DNA of 64,000 nt from Berberis thunbergii (Eukaryota > Streptophyta > Magnoliopsida > Ranunculales > Berberidaceae): positions 1,116,001 to 1,180,000 of the forward strand of contig QNQO01000198.1 in the NCBI GenBank assembly GCA_003290165.1. Reading direction: 5' to 3'. This document shows, in pieces, positions 1 to 12,574 of this stretch; the stretch's first letter is position 1, and the number at the start of each line of letters is the position of its first letter. Under the pieces are notes generated by a model. The model did no database searches and had not been told where the DNA came from. It saw only the letters and a list, made by a program, of their open reading frames with translations. The position numbers and the translations under genes are program-made.

Positions 1-290
1 AGTTCATCGCTAAGTCTTAAATTTTCTTTTGGAAATCAATTTTCAACAAGATCTTCTGGACCTTCATCAAGGAGAAACTAGAGTTTCTTTCTCTTAGCTT
101 ATAAACTCAGTTATGTGTTTGTCGTTGTGATCATTCAATGAAGCAACCTTATTATTTATAGGTAGAGAGATGACCTAATTTTCTAATCCGATTATTCAAT
201 TTTAACCATCCATCACATTGTGAGATTGAGTAGGAAACCAATTTCACCTAAAAGCACAACTTGACTATTTCAGTCATATTAAATCAATAT
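1..290 (-). repeat. Partial 3' LTR of the copia element
   Basis: This stretch is collinear with 7621-7912, with scattered substitutions and short indels. Shared landmarks are the blocks AAGGAGAAACTAGAGTTT and ACAACTTGACTATTTCA. Similarity stops near 290, which should be the LTR start on the minus strand. The rest of the LTR lies outside the window. Confidence 0.8.
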
Positions 291-372
291 TCCTATAAGT
301 GAAGAATATTAATAATGTTTTCACGAAACACTATTTTTGTTATCACTTGTTCATTCATATATGTTCACAAGG

Positions 373-386
373 ATCATCATCATCAT
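373..386 (-). repeat. TGATGA-type 3' tail of the RTE LINE
   Basis: The plus strand reads TCATCATCATCATT immediately beyond the LINE 3' untranslated region. Short trinucleotide tails of this kind mark the 3' ends of RTE elements. Confidence 0.65.
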
Positions 387-675
387 TAAAGCCCATTGCC
401 AATACTCTTGGGGTCGGCTATACGTATTTTTGTTCTCAAAGTAATGCGACCTTCCCACATATCCTCACCTAATCCAAGCTCAAGGATGTCTTCCTTCACT
501 GCTTTCATCCAAGTTTTCAACAATTGTCCCCCTCATCTACACCCTCCACTAGCTTGTCAATCTTGACATTTTCTAAATCACGACATGCTCGTTCTCTTCA
601 GCACGTGACCAAACCATGTTAAACATCTTTATCTAATTTTTCCTCTATTGGTGTTACACCTAAGTATTTCCTAAC

Positions 676-1962
676 TCAATCATTCCTAATTGTATCCTTA
701 TGGGTTTTACCACACATCCATCTTAATATACACATTTCTGCTAACGTCATTCTATGCGTATGTTGTCCTATAGTAGTCCAACATTCTGAACCGTAGAGCA
801 TGGCTGGTTGAACAATTGTATTATAACATTTCCCTTTTAACCTTGTAGGCATCCTTCTATCCCATAATACTCCTGACGTCATTCTCAATTTCGTCAAACC
901 AGCTTTAATTTTGTAATCTACATCTTCTCCAATAGCCACATTCTTTTGAAGTATAGATCCTATAAATCGAAAAGCTTCACATTCTGGAACCTCCACGCTG
1001 TCGATCTCAATTGAATTACTCTTCCCTAGTGATTCACAACCAAAATTGCATACCAGATATTCTGTCTTTGAATGACTAATTCTAAAACCCTTACTCTTTA
1101 ATGCCTCTTGCCACCTATCCAATTCCATACCTAAACATTCACTAGTCTCATCAATTAATACAATATCATCTGCAAACAACATCCACCTAGGTACATCGTT
1201 TTCAAGATGTCTCGTCAACTCATCCATGACCAAAGCAAAGAGGTATGGACTTAAGGTTAACCCTTGATGTAGTCTTAATGATACAAGGAATTCATTGGAC
1301 ATCCCGCCTACTAAGCGAGCACTTGTTACAACCCCTTCATACATATCATAAATGATATCGACATAACGTTGAGACACTTTTTTCTTTCCAAGCACCCACC
1401 AAATTAATTTCCTGGGAACTTTATCGTGGGCTTTCTCCAAATCAATAAAAACCATATGCAAACTCTTACATTTCTCTCGATATTTTTTCATAATTTTCCT
1501 AAGAGAAGATGGTCTCCGTAGTAAACTTACTTGACATAAATCCAAATTGATTTTCCAAAATAGTGATTAAACCACTAAGCCTGCGCTCTATGACCCTCTC
1601 CCAAAGTTTCATTGTATGACTCATAAGCTTTATCCATCTATAGTTCGATCAACAGTTCTGAATACCCCCCTCTTATAAATTGGTACCACAATGTTGTGCC
1701 TCCACAAATTTGACATTTTTTTAGTTTTGAAAATCTTATTAAATAGCCTAGTTAGCTATTGTATCCCAACTTCTCCCAGACATTTCCACGCTTCAATTGG
1801 TATATCATTCGATCCAACTTCCTTCCCCGTCTTCATTATTTTCAATGTTTTTCTTACTTTTTTGGCACTACGTTTGCGATGTCTCCCTTGTTTTGAATCA
1901 TACCCCTCAAAGTTTAACTCCCTTACATGTGTCTCATTGAGTAGGTTCCAAAAGTAATCCAT
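676..1962 (-). pseudogene. RTE LINE reverse transcriptase (broken)
   Basis: Two frames carry the RT. Frame 1962-1756 has the upstream fingers segment (MKTGKEVGSNDIPIEAWK). Frame 1545-676 (289 aa) has FIDLEKAHDKVPR, the QGLTLSPYLFALVMDEL motif, the catalytic motif FADDIVLI, then the C-terminal segment with YGSECW and MCILRWMCG typical of RTE. Stops and a frameshift lie between the two frames. The catalytic FADD box itself is intact. It would copy LINE RNA at the nicked target if expressed. Confidence 0.85.
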
Positions 1963-2343
1963 CCATCTATCTAAAATAGATTTATCCTACATTAAAACTC
2001 TTTTATCCTCATGCTTAACACACTTAACATGACTCAAATCCCTAATTTTCATTCTCTCACTTTAGCTATCTTGAAGATATCATTCTCTCTTCCTTTGTAC
2101 CTAGCCTATTATATATATCATTTTATGCTCTCTTTTTAGCTTCCCCTAGTGTTTTACTACTCAACCTCTTAGTTTGCTTATAGAGTTCATCAGACTCTAG
2201 GCATCTATCTATTTGCCACTCTTCAAAGCATATTTTCTTTTCCGTAATGACTTGTTGCACATCAGTGTTCCGCTACCACATCTTCTTATCATATCTACCT
2301 CCTTCTTTGGCTTCTCTTAACTCTTTTGCCACCCTCTTCTTAT

Positions 2344-3290
2344 TCAGTTCACCAAATGCTCAAAAAGATCTGCACTACTAATCATATCCATTGGTTCTAG
2401 ATTCTCCCAACCTTTTGTAACTAACTGGCTACGCAAAATCTTATTTCTAAATTTCTGACATACATCTCTCTGTAAGGTCCACCACTTAATCCTCGATCTA
2501 ATTTGTCCTTTAACATTGCGACCCCTACTCTTAAGACAAAAATCGAGGACTAACAACCTATGTTGGTTTGTCAGACACTCCCCTGGTATAACCTTACAAT
2601 TTTTAATCCTATATAGATAGTGTCTCCTAAGTAGAAAATAATCAATTTGATTTCTATTACGCCCACTCGTAAAGGTCACCAAGCGATCTTTCCTATTTTT
2701 ATAAAAAATATTGACATCCCCAAAATCCTTAGCTAAAGCAAAATCTTGAATAGAAATCCCCATAGTATTTCGATCCCCAAAGCCTTGACCTCCATGAATC
2801 CTCTCATACCCAACTCTATCCTTCTGGACATGGCCATTCAAATTCCCACCTAGAAAAACCATATTGAAATAGGGGATTGCATGAAGTAACTCCTCTAAAG
2901 AGTCCTAGATCCCTTTTTAATCTCCTCGTCTAAACCTACTTGAGGCGCATACGCGCTAATAACATGCATTATCTCTAGTTCTAAAGCTAATTTAATACTT
3001 ATGAGTCTATCCACAAACCTCCTAACATCGACTACAACATTGTTAAAAACTTTATCTATCATTATCCTACCCCATTCCTAGTTCTATCCGTTCCAAAAAA
3101 AAAAAAAAAAAAAGGTCTGAACTCTCCTCTTAATTATTCAGCCTTGTTCCCATTCTACTTTTATATATTTTTTATTTTATCTTGAAGACTAGTTATGTTT
3201 ACATTCCTTTTACGCAGGATGTCCACTAATTCTAATGACTTACCTATCAAGGTTCCAAGAGGCCAATCTAATCATTCTAGCTCTAGCCTG
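2344..3290 (-). pseudogene. RTE LINE endonuclease domain (broken)
   Basis: The N-terminal RLASWN motif lies near 3270-3285. The clearest frame (2862-2344, 172 aa) has a GNLN/GHV motif, the decayed form of the usual GDLNGHV, then the core VTFTSGRNRNQIDYFLLRR, then a basic stretch with KWWTL. These correspond to the metal-binding and DNA-contact parts of LINE endonucleases. An A/T run of about 18 nt near 3095-3113 and several stops separate the pieces. The enzyme would nick target DNA to prime reverse transcription; this copy cannot be made. Confidence 0.8.
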
Positions 3291-3793
3291 GACTAGCTTC
3301 TTTACCCGCCCCATCCAGGATGATGTGAGAACCCTTGCCTATTTAACACTGCAGTCGGGTGTTGCTTCAGCGTGCCTTGCTCATTTGTCACTATACTCGA
3401 GCGCAGGTGCAACGCGTCACTCACAATGGGGGACGCCCTAACTTTATATTAATCTTTTTTAAACAAAATCCATGAAAATGGATGTGACAAATTCTTTATT
3501 ACAGTTGGTTGTCATGGCCTAACACCAACCCTCCTATTTTATCTGGACTTGGGACTGGCTGTTGTTGCAAAGGGCGACGTTATATATATGCATAAGGATA
3601 AACTGAATTAGTTAATTTTTTTAGTGAATGAGCTAAAAAAGAATCATAATTCCACTAAATAATCCACTAAAACATAAATCATAAATAGTTACATTCAAGA
3701 CTCATCTATTAACATGTTCCTAAAATGTCTTTGGTTGTATCTCCTTTATAATTGGATCAACAATGTTGAGCTTCATATTGATTTGCTCAATTG

Positions 3794-5287
3794 TCACTTT
3801 TGTTTTTGAATTTCCACTTTAACGGATATATATTTTACATCCATTTGCAAAGATCCTTTATTATACCTATCATGCTTCAAAAAGAAGACTACTATAGTAT
3901 TATCACAATATAATTTTTGTGACCTATAGAGAATCAACAACTCTAAGATCTGAAATAAAATTCCACAGCCATAATCCATGATTTATAGCATTAAAACATG
4001 CTACAAACTCAGCTTCCATGGTGGACTTAGCAATAATGTCTTCCTTAGCCTTTTTCCATGAGATTGTTCCTCTAACTAGAAGATACAAAAACTAAAAGTA
4101 GACTATCTGGTATTGAGACATCTAGCATAATATGAGTCTGTATAACCAGTCACCTCAAGATTATCAGTTCTTCTATATGCGAGCATTTATTCTTTTTCAC
4201 TCTGTAGTATTATAACACTTTCTTAGCAGCTTCCCAATGATCCATCCATGGCCTATGTTGATATCTTCCTAGCATCCCAACAACAAAATTAATATTTGGT
4301 CTGGTTCAATGTTGGGCATATTGCAAACTCCCAAAAACTGAAGCATATGGAATGTCTTTCATACTATGTTGTTCCAATTCACTTTTAGGAGACTGATCCT
4401 TATTAAGTTTGTCTCCCTTTCGAATTGGGAGTGGTGTTGGCTTGCATTGACTCATGTTAAATCTTTCTAACACTTTGATAATGTAGGCTTTCTGAGACAA
4501 TCCTAACAATCCACTGCCTTTATCCCAGAATATTTTTTTCTAACACATAGGATGCATCTTTCATTTCAAAGTGTTGAGAAAGAAAAGTCTTGATCTCCAC
4601 AATTAATCCAAGATCATTAATTGCATTAAAAAGTTATCAACATATAAAATCAAAAAAATAAACTTACTCCCACTGACCTTAAGATGTATACATCGATCAA
4701 CAATGTTTTCTATAAATCCAAAAGAGGCGACGCTATCATGAAACTTGAAATACCATTGTCTGGAAGCAAGTTTTGGTCCATATATCGATTTATGTAATTT
4801 ACATACCATGTGTTCCTTTTTTCAATTATGAAGCCTTCAGGCGGAGACATGTAGACTTATTTATCCAATCTTCCATTTAAAAAAGTTGTTTTCACATCCA
4901 TTTGATGTAACTCTAAATCAAAATGAGTTACCAATGCCATTATGATTCTTAGAGAATCCTTCTAAGAAATCAGAGAGAATGTCTTATTATAATCAATGCC
5001 CTCTCGTAGAGTAAAACCTTTGGCTACAAGTCTTGCTTTATGTCGTCTGATATTGCCATGTGAGTCATATTTGGTCTTAAAAATCCACTTACATGTAACT
5101 TTTTTTTACTTTCTTTAGACAATTCGGCTAACTTCCAAACTTCATAATGTCGCATAGGTTTCATCTCTTCTTTCATGACCTCAATCCATTTATCAGAATC
5201 ATTACAGTTAATGGCATGTGAATACGAAACTGGGTCCATAGTTATCAATGGTACAATCAAATTCACATTCTTGTAGATATAGCTCAT
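3794..5287 (-). pseudogene. Copia reverse transcriptase and RNase H (broken)
   Basis: Pieces in order on the minus strand: RT N-terminus (5287-5024, with DSDKWIEVMKEEMKPM); RT core (4809-4603, with KLHKSIYGPKLASRQWY and YVDN where functional copies have YVDD); connection region (4509-4306, with YASVFGSLQYAQ); RNase H end (3979-3794, with LYCDNTIVVFF and MDVKYISVK). Each junction needs a frame change or crosses a stop. The domain content firmly assigns the element to Ty1-copia. Confidence 0.88.
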
Positions 5288-5327
5288 AATCGTTCAAAAT
5301 AACATTTTTGAATTCGTTTAGATCTTT

Positions 5328-6760
5328 TTATGCTTCTTGTTGTGGTGCAATTACATTTTCAATGATGGCATCCTCATCCTTATAGGGTTGGTGGTCATTA
5401 TCTTGTTCATCATTAGTAAGAACTTCAATAATAGGGGGAACAACAACACAGTCAGGAATTTTGGATAAAGGTAATGGAACGTGTACCCTAATTTCTCGAA
5501 TAACCACGTCCTTATTAATGCTACTCTTGCTGATTTCACCATTCTCAAGGAAGGCATCATTTCCATTGTCAATAGTTCTCATACTATTATTAGGACAGGA
5601 AAACCTATGCCATTTGGATTTTTCTGGATACCCAATGAAATAACCACTAACCGTTCTTAAATCCAATTTATTTTCCTATGGGGTTTGGCAACCCGAAACA
5701 TGCATATGTTTCAAACTCATTTTCCATCATTTTCACAATTCAAAAGATGTCCTTTGAACTATTTTAATAGGAACTCGATTTAAAATATATGCAATAATTC
5801 TAAGAGTATATATCCACAACGATATGGGTAAGTTTGTATTACTGATCATACTCCTAACCATTTCTATTAAGGTATAATTGGAACTTTTAGCTACACCATT
5901 CAACTAAGGTAAACCTAGCATTGTGTATTGTGTATAAATACCTTATTTTTTTAGAAGTTTGGCAAAAGGATCAGGATGTTGTCATTTTTCATCATATCAA
6001 CCATAAAATTCACCGTCTCTATCAGATCATATTATTTTCACTTTTCTATCTAACTGCCTCTCTACTTCAGAAATGTGCGTTTTAACCGCATTATTTGATT
6101 GGGACATTTCATGCAATATATAAATATGAAAAATCATCGGTGAAGGTTATAAAATACTTTTCTCGTCCAAAAATAGGAACATCAAAAGGTCCACACATGT
6201 TTGTATGGATAATTTCAAGAAGTCGTGTGCTTATTGTGTCTCTTGTCTTGGTGTGTTTGACTTGTTTACACTTAATACAGTCCACACAAACACCAAAATC
6301 AGTAAAATCTAGGTTTAGAATGACCTCATATTTTACTAATCTCTTTACTCTTTCTTTGGATATATGACCCAATTTTTTATGACACAAGAATGCAGAATTT
6401 TCATTCACTGAAATACAATATGTTTCAACATTAAGATGCAGGGCAAGAGAATTGACAAAAGAAATATCAAGACTAATTTGATATAAACCATTAACTTCAA
6501 ATTTAGAACCAACAAGTTTTGATGCTTTAAATAAACTAAAACAACCATTCCCCATTTAAAACAAAATCCATTATGATCCAGTTTGGACCAGAAATTAAAT
6601 TACGGGAAACTGAAGGAACAAAAAGTGTTTTATATAAATCTAGATTATATTCGGAAGTAAGTGTCAAACGAAAAATCCCTATGGCTTCAATTTGTGTTTT
6701 GACACGATACCCCATGTAAATAAATTGGTTGATGAAATAATCATCCACAGTAATGATCAA
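5328..6760 (-). pseudogene. Copia protease tail, GAG-pre-integrase and integrase (broken)
   Basis: Frame 6760-6536 ends with NLISG and corresponds to the protease/pre-integrase linker. Frame 6555-6109 carries the zinc-binding H-H-C-C of GAG-pre-integrase (CHKKLGHIS ... CVDCIKCKQ) and the start of the integrase core (HTNMCGPFDVP ... YFITFTDDFSYLY, holding the first catalytic Asp). Frame 5666-5328 is the integrase C-terminal region (SGYFIGYPEKSKWHRFSCP). The middle of the catalytic core (6100-5700) is readable only across stops and frameshifts. Confidence 0.85.
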
Positions 6761-6886
6761 CTTCTTTAATTTTGCAGTGTGCTTATATACATGGTATGAG
6801 TACCATTAAAACAGATATTAGTCAATTCAGCCATAAGTTTCCTAGTCAGGGATTTGTCAGCAGTACGAAAGTGTTCTTTCATATTT

Positions 6887-7180
6887 TCATATATTCATAA
6901 GTGTTATCAGTGATTGGAAGGGATGACTTAATGTTGTTTGCAGAATCAATTGCATGGACATGATACATAATATGTTCGACCTAGTCCATGTTGCATGGAC
7001 ATACTTGTCATCATCACTGTTTTCATCAGTAATAGTAGCGAGTTCATTATTGAGAAGAGCCATGTCAAGATCCATAACTGCCAAATTGAATTCAAATGTT
7101 CTTTCCAGTCTGAGAACATAGTCCCATTCAAAAGAGGAACAATAGGTATATGACCATGAGGAACGAGAGATAAACTGCAT
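6887..7180 (-). pseudogene. Copia gag fragment
   Basis: The minus-strand frame includes LAVMDLDMALLNNE, a hallmark of one group of plant copia gag proteins, followed by an acidic stretch and the TRSN motif. Gag would form the virus-like particle. The frame stays open for under 100 codons; the rest of gag and its zinc knuckle are not intact. Confidence 0.8.
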
Positions 7181-7263
7181 TAAAATAAATATATGTTTAC
7201 TACATTAATTGGGCTCAAGTGATTAAAAACACACCCACATAAAATAATATAAGTACTAAACCA

Positions 7264-7912
7264 TGTTGGGCTCAAACTCCCGAAAAGAAACCTGATTCAC
7301 TGCTATGCTGTGTGTTTTGCTTGTTGAGCTTTTTTTAGTAACCTACCGAATTTCGTTAAAATATGATGAAATCAAAATCTTGTTACTCAACTAAAACAAT
7401 AAATTTATAAGTCCTAATATCAAAATAATGGATTTCTCCCACTAATCAAATGAAGTTAACAAAACATGAGATATATAAATTATCTAAGTCGTTTGCATCA
7501 TTATCTGGTAAACCATACGCTTTGATTTCACATATTAAATCTTTATTTAATGACATAAAACTTAGATCTTAACTTCATGAACTATTACGTATATTTAGAC
7601 AATCTTAAAGAACTTAACTGAGTTCTCGCTTAGTCTTCAATGATATTTTAGAAATCAATCTTCAACAATATCTTTTGGAACTTCGTCAAGGAGAAACTAG
7701 AGTTTTTCTCTCTTAGCCTATAAAATCAATTATGTGTTTATTATTATGATCATTTAATGGAGCATGCATCATTATTTATAAGTAGAGAGAAGACCGAGTT
7801 TCCTAATCCGATTACTCAATTTCAACCATCCATCATAATGCAGGATTGAATAGGAAACCAATTTCATCTAAAACCACAACTTGACTATTTCAATAAACTT
7901 ATTAAATCAACA
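7264..7912 (-). repeat. 5' LTR of the copia element
   Basis: The part 7621-7912 matches the window-start LTR. I place the outer end at 7912 because the minus strand there starts TGTTGATTTAATA. I place the inner end at 7264 because it gives an LTR ending ...CCAACA followed by TGG, the start of a methionine-tRNA-type primer site; the rest of that site is degenerate. The inner boundary is an inference. Confidence 0.6.
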
Positions 7913-9850
7913 TTCCTAATATTCACCACTACATCATAGCATTAATTCGGAACTGAATATATTTCTAATATTGTTACTATATTCCCAAGAACCGAAATAC
8001 AAAGCTTGCTCTTTCAATATCTCCAATCTTGAAACTACAATCATGATCTCACAATGTCAAAACCCATCCATAATAAGACTTCGGCAAGTAATACAACGCT
8101 TGATTTTGACTATCTAGTCATGTCAGACTGATTAGAGAAATTATGAGCTCAAAATTTCACTTCTATAATAGAAGTGAGATCTTTCTCCCTTACAAATATA
8201 AGATTTGGTTGAGAACAAAGGGGTTGCCTCTCAATGAGACAAAGATCTCATACAAAGAGGTTATTTGATCTTAATAAAAGCTCACAAATAAAGCCCTGGA
8301 ACTTTTTTTTTTTTTAAAGCCTACTCAAATAGATGATAGAGAATTAGAGAAAAAAATTCTTGAACTTGAAGAGAAAACTTAAATTTTTTTTTTCTCAAAT
8401 TTAATATTTAATGTCTTCTTCAAGTTTGTAAAAAATATTCCAAGTTATTGTGAGCAGATGAAAGAGTCTCATATTTATAGACTGATTCTAAAGGTTCGTA
8501 CTACCCTTTCTCCTTTAACTTTCTTGTCATTTCAAGTCAGAAGAACTCTTTAGGTCAGAAGAAACAGACGATTCTGAACATTCACTAAGCACATAGCGTA
8601 ATCAATTCTGCCATGTTCTAGATCTAAGATATTAAATTTGGCCGCCCAATTCTCCTTTCGCTCTTAACTTGAATTTTTTCAATTCATTTGTGATTTTGTC
8701 TAGTTTTTTTTACTCGTTTCATGTCCAATTTTGTTGAAAATTTTCAACCATATTAGACTTTAGCCTTCTTATAAGTGGCTTAGTTGACTGGTCTTCTTTC
8801 TTTGATTCCAGTCTTCAAATGTTGAGTTTGGTTATCTTTCTTTGTTCATTTGAAATGACGCATTCGGTTGAGTCTTTTTGGTCATCTATTTTCCTTGATT
8901 ACTTGCAAACTCTAAGTAGGACTTTATAAGTTAGTCACACATTTATACATTTTCGCTCAATGCTCAACCTATATTAGTTTTATAAATTCAACTAACATTT
9001 ATTTTTAACTTAATTCACAAATTACATTATTGTATATCACCCATGTGACACAAGCAATAATTAAAAAAAAAAAGGCTATGTCTACAATATAGCCCATGTG
9101 GACAAGTTCATGGTTTTATTTACTAAACACTTTGTCGTATCATTTGTTGTTTAATTTAATGTTCTTTGTTTTTTAATGTAAATATCCTCTTTTATAAATT
9201 GAAATTCCAATTTCAAAATTTAAATGGGGTTCTATTAAGGTGAGGATTGACGGACATAGCCAAATTCGCCCCGTTGCCATCCCCATTGCCAATGTGTTAA
9301 AGTCGAGGCAATAATATCTTTTCTTTCGTCACATGTTGCGCATGCACTAACTTAACGTGTGACATGAAAATTAACTCACAGTTGGCGACCATGACATAAA
9401 TAGTGTAGCCTTTTGGGACCAACGTCAGAAGTATCCTATTATTGTGGAACCAACTTCTAATTTTTTTTAATTTCATGCAACATTTAAACAAATAGGTAAA
9501 TAAGAAAAAAAAATGAAAAGCTTTCAAAAAAATTGTTGACAAAATTCTCCGATCCTTGTAAGAAATGAAATATTGGTCGTCATTTTTGCAAAATATATGA
9601 AATCCATAATAAATGGGTATTGTCGTACTTCTACTTCAATATCAAAGTGCCAAATCCACTTAGACATGAGAGTTTTGTTGTGTTCAATACTAAAGCACTA
9701 AAACTCTTTTTTGTGATCAAGATCTTTAAGATGTATTGCTTCTCATTAATCACTCTAATCCACTCTCCTAAAATTTAAAAGCCTCCAATCCTCATCAATA
9801 AAGTGGAGCAAATGTGTGTGTGAGGGAAAATGGTTTCACTTGCGAGCTTT
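7913..9850. other. AT-rich intergenic DNA, no recognisable gene
   Basis: Homopolymer A/T runs and stops in all frames. The few short open frames have no recognisable domain. Nothing supports a gene here. Confidence 0.6.
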
Positions 9851-10040
9851 TGGCTGGGCAGTGAAGGAAAACAACATGGTGGTATGAACTTGCTCGTTGC
9901 CGAAGATATTAAGAAGCATTGCCTAATTGATTGAACCAAAAGGTGGAAGAGGAAAAATGGTCAATGCTGGAAAGGAAAGGATCACATCTCAAATTGGACC
10001 ACGCGAACATCCCTCCAGGCCAAAGTCAACCAAGACAACC

Positions 10041-10300
10041 TCATTGATGAAAGAGTTGAACTTCCTTACAAGGCCACCTCTTATAACACCCTTTTATTTT
10101 CCGTCCGACTTTGAATAAAATTGAGATCTCCAAGATCCCACCACCCTTGAATAGCTTCAAGTTCTTCCCAAAACTACTCCCTACTTTCCTCGTTGATTGG
10201 GACATGAACATTCGTAAAAACCCATTCGAAGTCATCCAAAGTATTCTTCAGACCACTAAAGAAGTTAAAGCACCTTACAAATAGTCATGCACTTTGGAAA
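10041..10300 (-). pseudogene. L1-type LINE endonuclease fragment
   Basis: Minus-strand reading across frames gives DDFEWVFTNVHVP followed by EEFWEEL-like and GDLNF-like motifs, the pattern of plant L1 ORF2 endonucleases (FEWVFTNVYGP, FWEEL, GDFN). A stop and a frameshift fall within 80 codons. Faint continuation may reach down to about 9860. No reverse transcriptase follows, so this is a 3'-truncated or deleted relic. Confidence 0.5.
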
Positions 10301-11749
10301 ATGTGTTGTTCCAACTACACAAGGTTCCACTCAAGTTCCCACAAAATGGAATCACCTGCCAGTTAAAAGATCCTAGCTCCAAATTTGATTTATAAAAAAT
10401 TCCTCGGCTTTAACTTTGTCATACAACGTCTCAACATTGATCAACTTCTCCTTAGGCAATGGACCTCTTGCACTCCAGAATTTAATTGTCCTTAAGAGTG
10501 ATCTCACCATCAGTTACCACTTATGTTCTTTGTCACTCCTCATTCTTCATTGAAATAAGGTCATCAAAAAAATCAACACTAAATTTACACCTGATCTCAA
10601 TATCATGAATCGAAAGATACCCATGACTTCCACACTTAGATCGTCCATATCCATAACCAAATTACCACTCCCGATCATAACAAACTAGCAAACAAGACGT
10701 TTCATTATATGAAAAGAAAACTAGTAGGTAGTGGGAAAAAAATGACTCCAATTTCGTCCCTACCTTGATACATAGCTAGAAAAAGTAATGAAACATGCAG
10801 GGCCAACACTTACCTACTTGCACCAAATAGCTTTTTTTCATAAGTGGTTGTAAACAAATACCTAAAAATCCTACATCTTTTGAACATTTAAACAAACTGT
10901 CAATAACCCCAAACTTCCAATTAAATTGGGCCTCTCACGAACTCTCCAACCAAAGAAGGGACGCTAAAGACTTAGTTTAGGTCAAAAGCAACAAAGAATA
11001 GCTTTAGGTCAAAAGCAGCAGAGAATAGCTTGGTCAAAGTGGCACTTATTCAAAGTCAAAGGAATGTTCAAGTCTTATTTCAACAACGGGCAACCTTACC
11101 ATTGTAAGAAACACCGGTCGTCTATTATTTATCTCTTAACATAAACTAGATATATTTAATGAGGCATCTCCTTATCAGAAAGCAACTAGTACACTAATTC
11201 ATACATCAACCTTAAGTGCCTAATTTGAACAAGATTTTACATTTAAAATTAAATCAGTAAATATGAAATATAATATATGAAGTACATTAGTCCCCTAATC
11301 ACTTGAATAGCTGCAAACATACCTATCACACAATAAATCCAACAGAAACCTAACCAAATGAGCTAATGTTAGTCATATAATGCACACCGTTATCTAGGCG
11401 TTTAAGCACAACTATTAAATTATTTAATACTTGCCAATCATACACACGAAAATTCTAAATTTATCATTTTCTAGGATAAAAGGGAGTGCTAAATATATGG
11501 AACTCATTGTAATTGTACTATTGTACATATAAGTTAAATCATTCTTCAGACTTTAGAAATCAACATTTAGAAATATCATCACCAAAATGACTACACACAG
11601 AGCCAAATATCCAACAACATGAAAGTTAAGATGAAACACAAATAATACAAAACAAAAGAGTTCAAACTATTGTTCCAGGTAGTGCGCTATAAGAAGTACT
11701 AGTCAACATAACAAGTTAGTCAGTTTTACCGCTTACATATTATGTGCTC
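10301..11749. other. Intergenic DNA, nothing recognised
   Basis: No long open frame. Short imperfect repeats occur near 10990-11035 (GGTCAAAAGCA followed by an AGAATAGCTT block, twice). Otherwise AT-rich filler. Confidence 0.5.
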
Positions 11750-12574
11750 ATAACTGTTGTTAATTTGAGCAAGACTTTCCACATGACTAAAACCCGTTCC
11801 GAACACCATGAACCATAAGATTCTTACCCATTCAGTTCTTGGATTGTACTTAACCAGTTTGTTACCATAACCTTGGAATAGAGCCTCACCATTCTACAGA
11901 TACTTGACATGCATGTTGGGCATATGTTGAAAATACCTCACCAGGTTGCCTTGCCAAGACCAACAAGACACTGGTTTTACAATGGAGAATTGTTGAGTCC
12001 AAAACTCATTTACTCTATACTCCTTCATTACCCATGTCATAATACCCGCTGAATAGGATTCAACAAATAAACAAAGGCAAGCAACCATTTAACTCACCCA
12101 AGTACGCACTCTGCCTTTCATCCTCCAATTCAGGTAGTGTCACTTGGCCAAATTTTTAGCCCCCCATATCAAATGTTAAGATGGACTCATAGGTGTCATC
12201 AGAACCTTGAACCCAATTAAGGGACTTCTTGAGAAGTATCCCTTTCATTGGTGAATCTATAGCCATTTCACCAGGAACCATTTCTAATATTTTCCAAGAA
12301 TTTGTGCCCAAAGTGTAGACCTCAAAGTTTAATTATGAGTAGATTGTCCAACAACTCTCTTCAGATCCAGACACCTTCAATACGACACTTCTCTTCTGTA
12401 AAACTTTGTACTGTTTGGTAAGGGAGCTAAAACTAAACCCCAAAATGGAGAACTTGTCGAACCTACCAGCAAGGGGAGGGGCGTCAGGCAATATCTCGTA
12501 GGATCTGGTGCATGGGTTCAGAAGCACAATAGCAATGGGTTGGGAGGGGTCATACAAGTAGAGTACATTATATG
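11750..12574 (-). pseudogene. F-box-associated (FBA) domain pseudogene, 3' half
   Basis: The minus-strand frame reads YDPSQPIAIVLLNPCTRSYEILP, SFSSLTKQYKVLQ, then after an in-frame stop NFEVYTLGTNSWKILE, MKGILLKKSLNWVQG, then a second stop, VTLPELEDE, LNGCLCLFVESYSAGIMTWVMKEY, and a third stop. This is the standard order of the F-box-associated interaction domain, which recruits substrates to SCF ubiquitin ligases. At least three nonsense codons make it a pseudogene. Its upstream part is cut at 12574/12575 by the LTR of element A and resumes at 31618. Confidence 0.85.

Larger units (their letters stand above)
373..3450 (-). mobile_element. RTE-clade LINE, near full length but dead
   Basis: On the minus strand an apurinic-type endonuclease (3290-2344) is followed by a reverse transcriptase (1962-676). 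The element ends in a short run of TGATGA units at 386-373, the microsatellite tail usual for RTE elements, not a poly(A) tail. The encoded proteins resemble the plant RTE proteins often mislabelled craniofacial development protein 2-like in databases. The 5' limit near 3450 is approximate. It lies inside the copia element, so it inserted after it. Confidence 0.85.
1..7912 (-). mobile_element. Decayed Ty1-copia retrotransposon, 3' end off the window
   Basis: Minus-strand reading from 7180 downward gives gag, protease/GAG-pre-integrase, integrase, reverse transcriptase and RNase H in copia order. Sequence 1-290 matches 7621-7912 closely, as expected for the two LTRs. All coding parts are broken by stops and frameshifts. 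An RTE LINE separates the RNase H from the 3' LTR. The target duplication cannot be tested because the 3' LTR runs off the window. The element is long dead and cannot code for its own movement. Confidence 0.88.

Noticed and set aside
8157..8177. Short palindrome TCACTTCTATAATAGAAGTGA
   Set aside because: A single 21-bp palindrome in AT-rich intergenic DNA with no flanking duplication; too weak to call a site.
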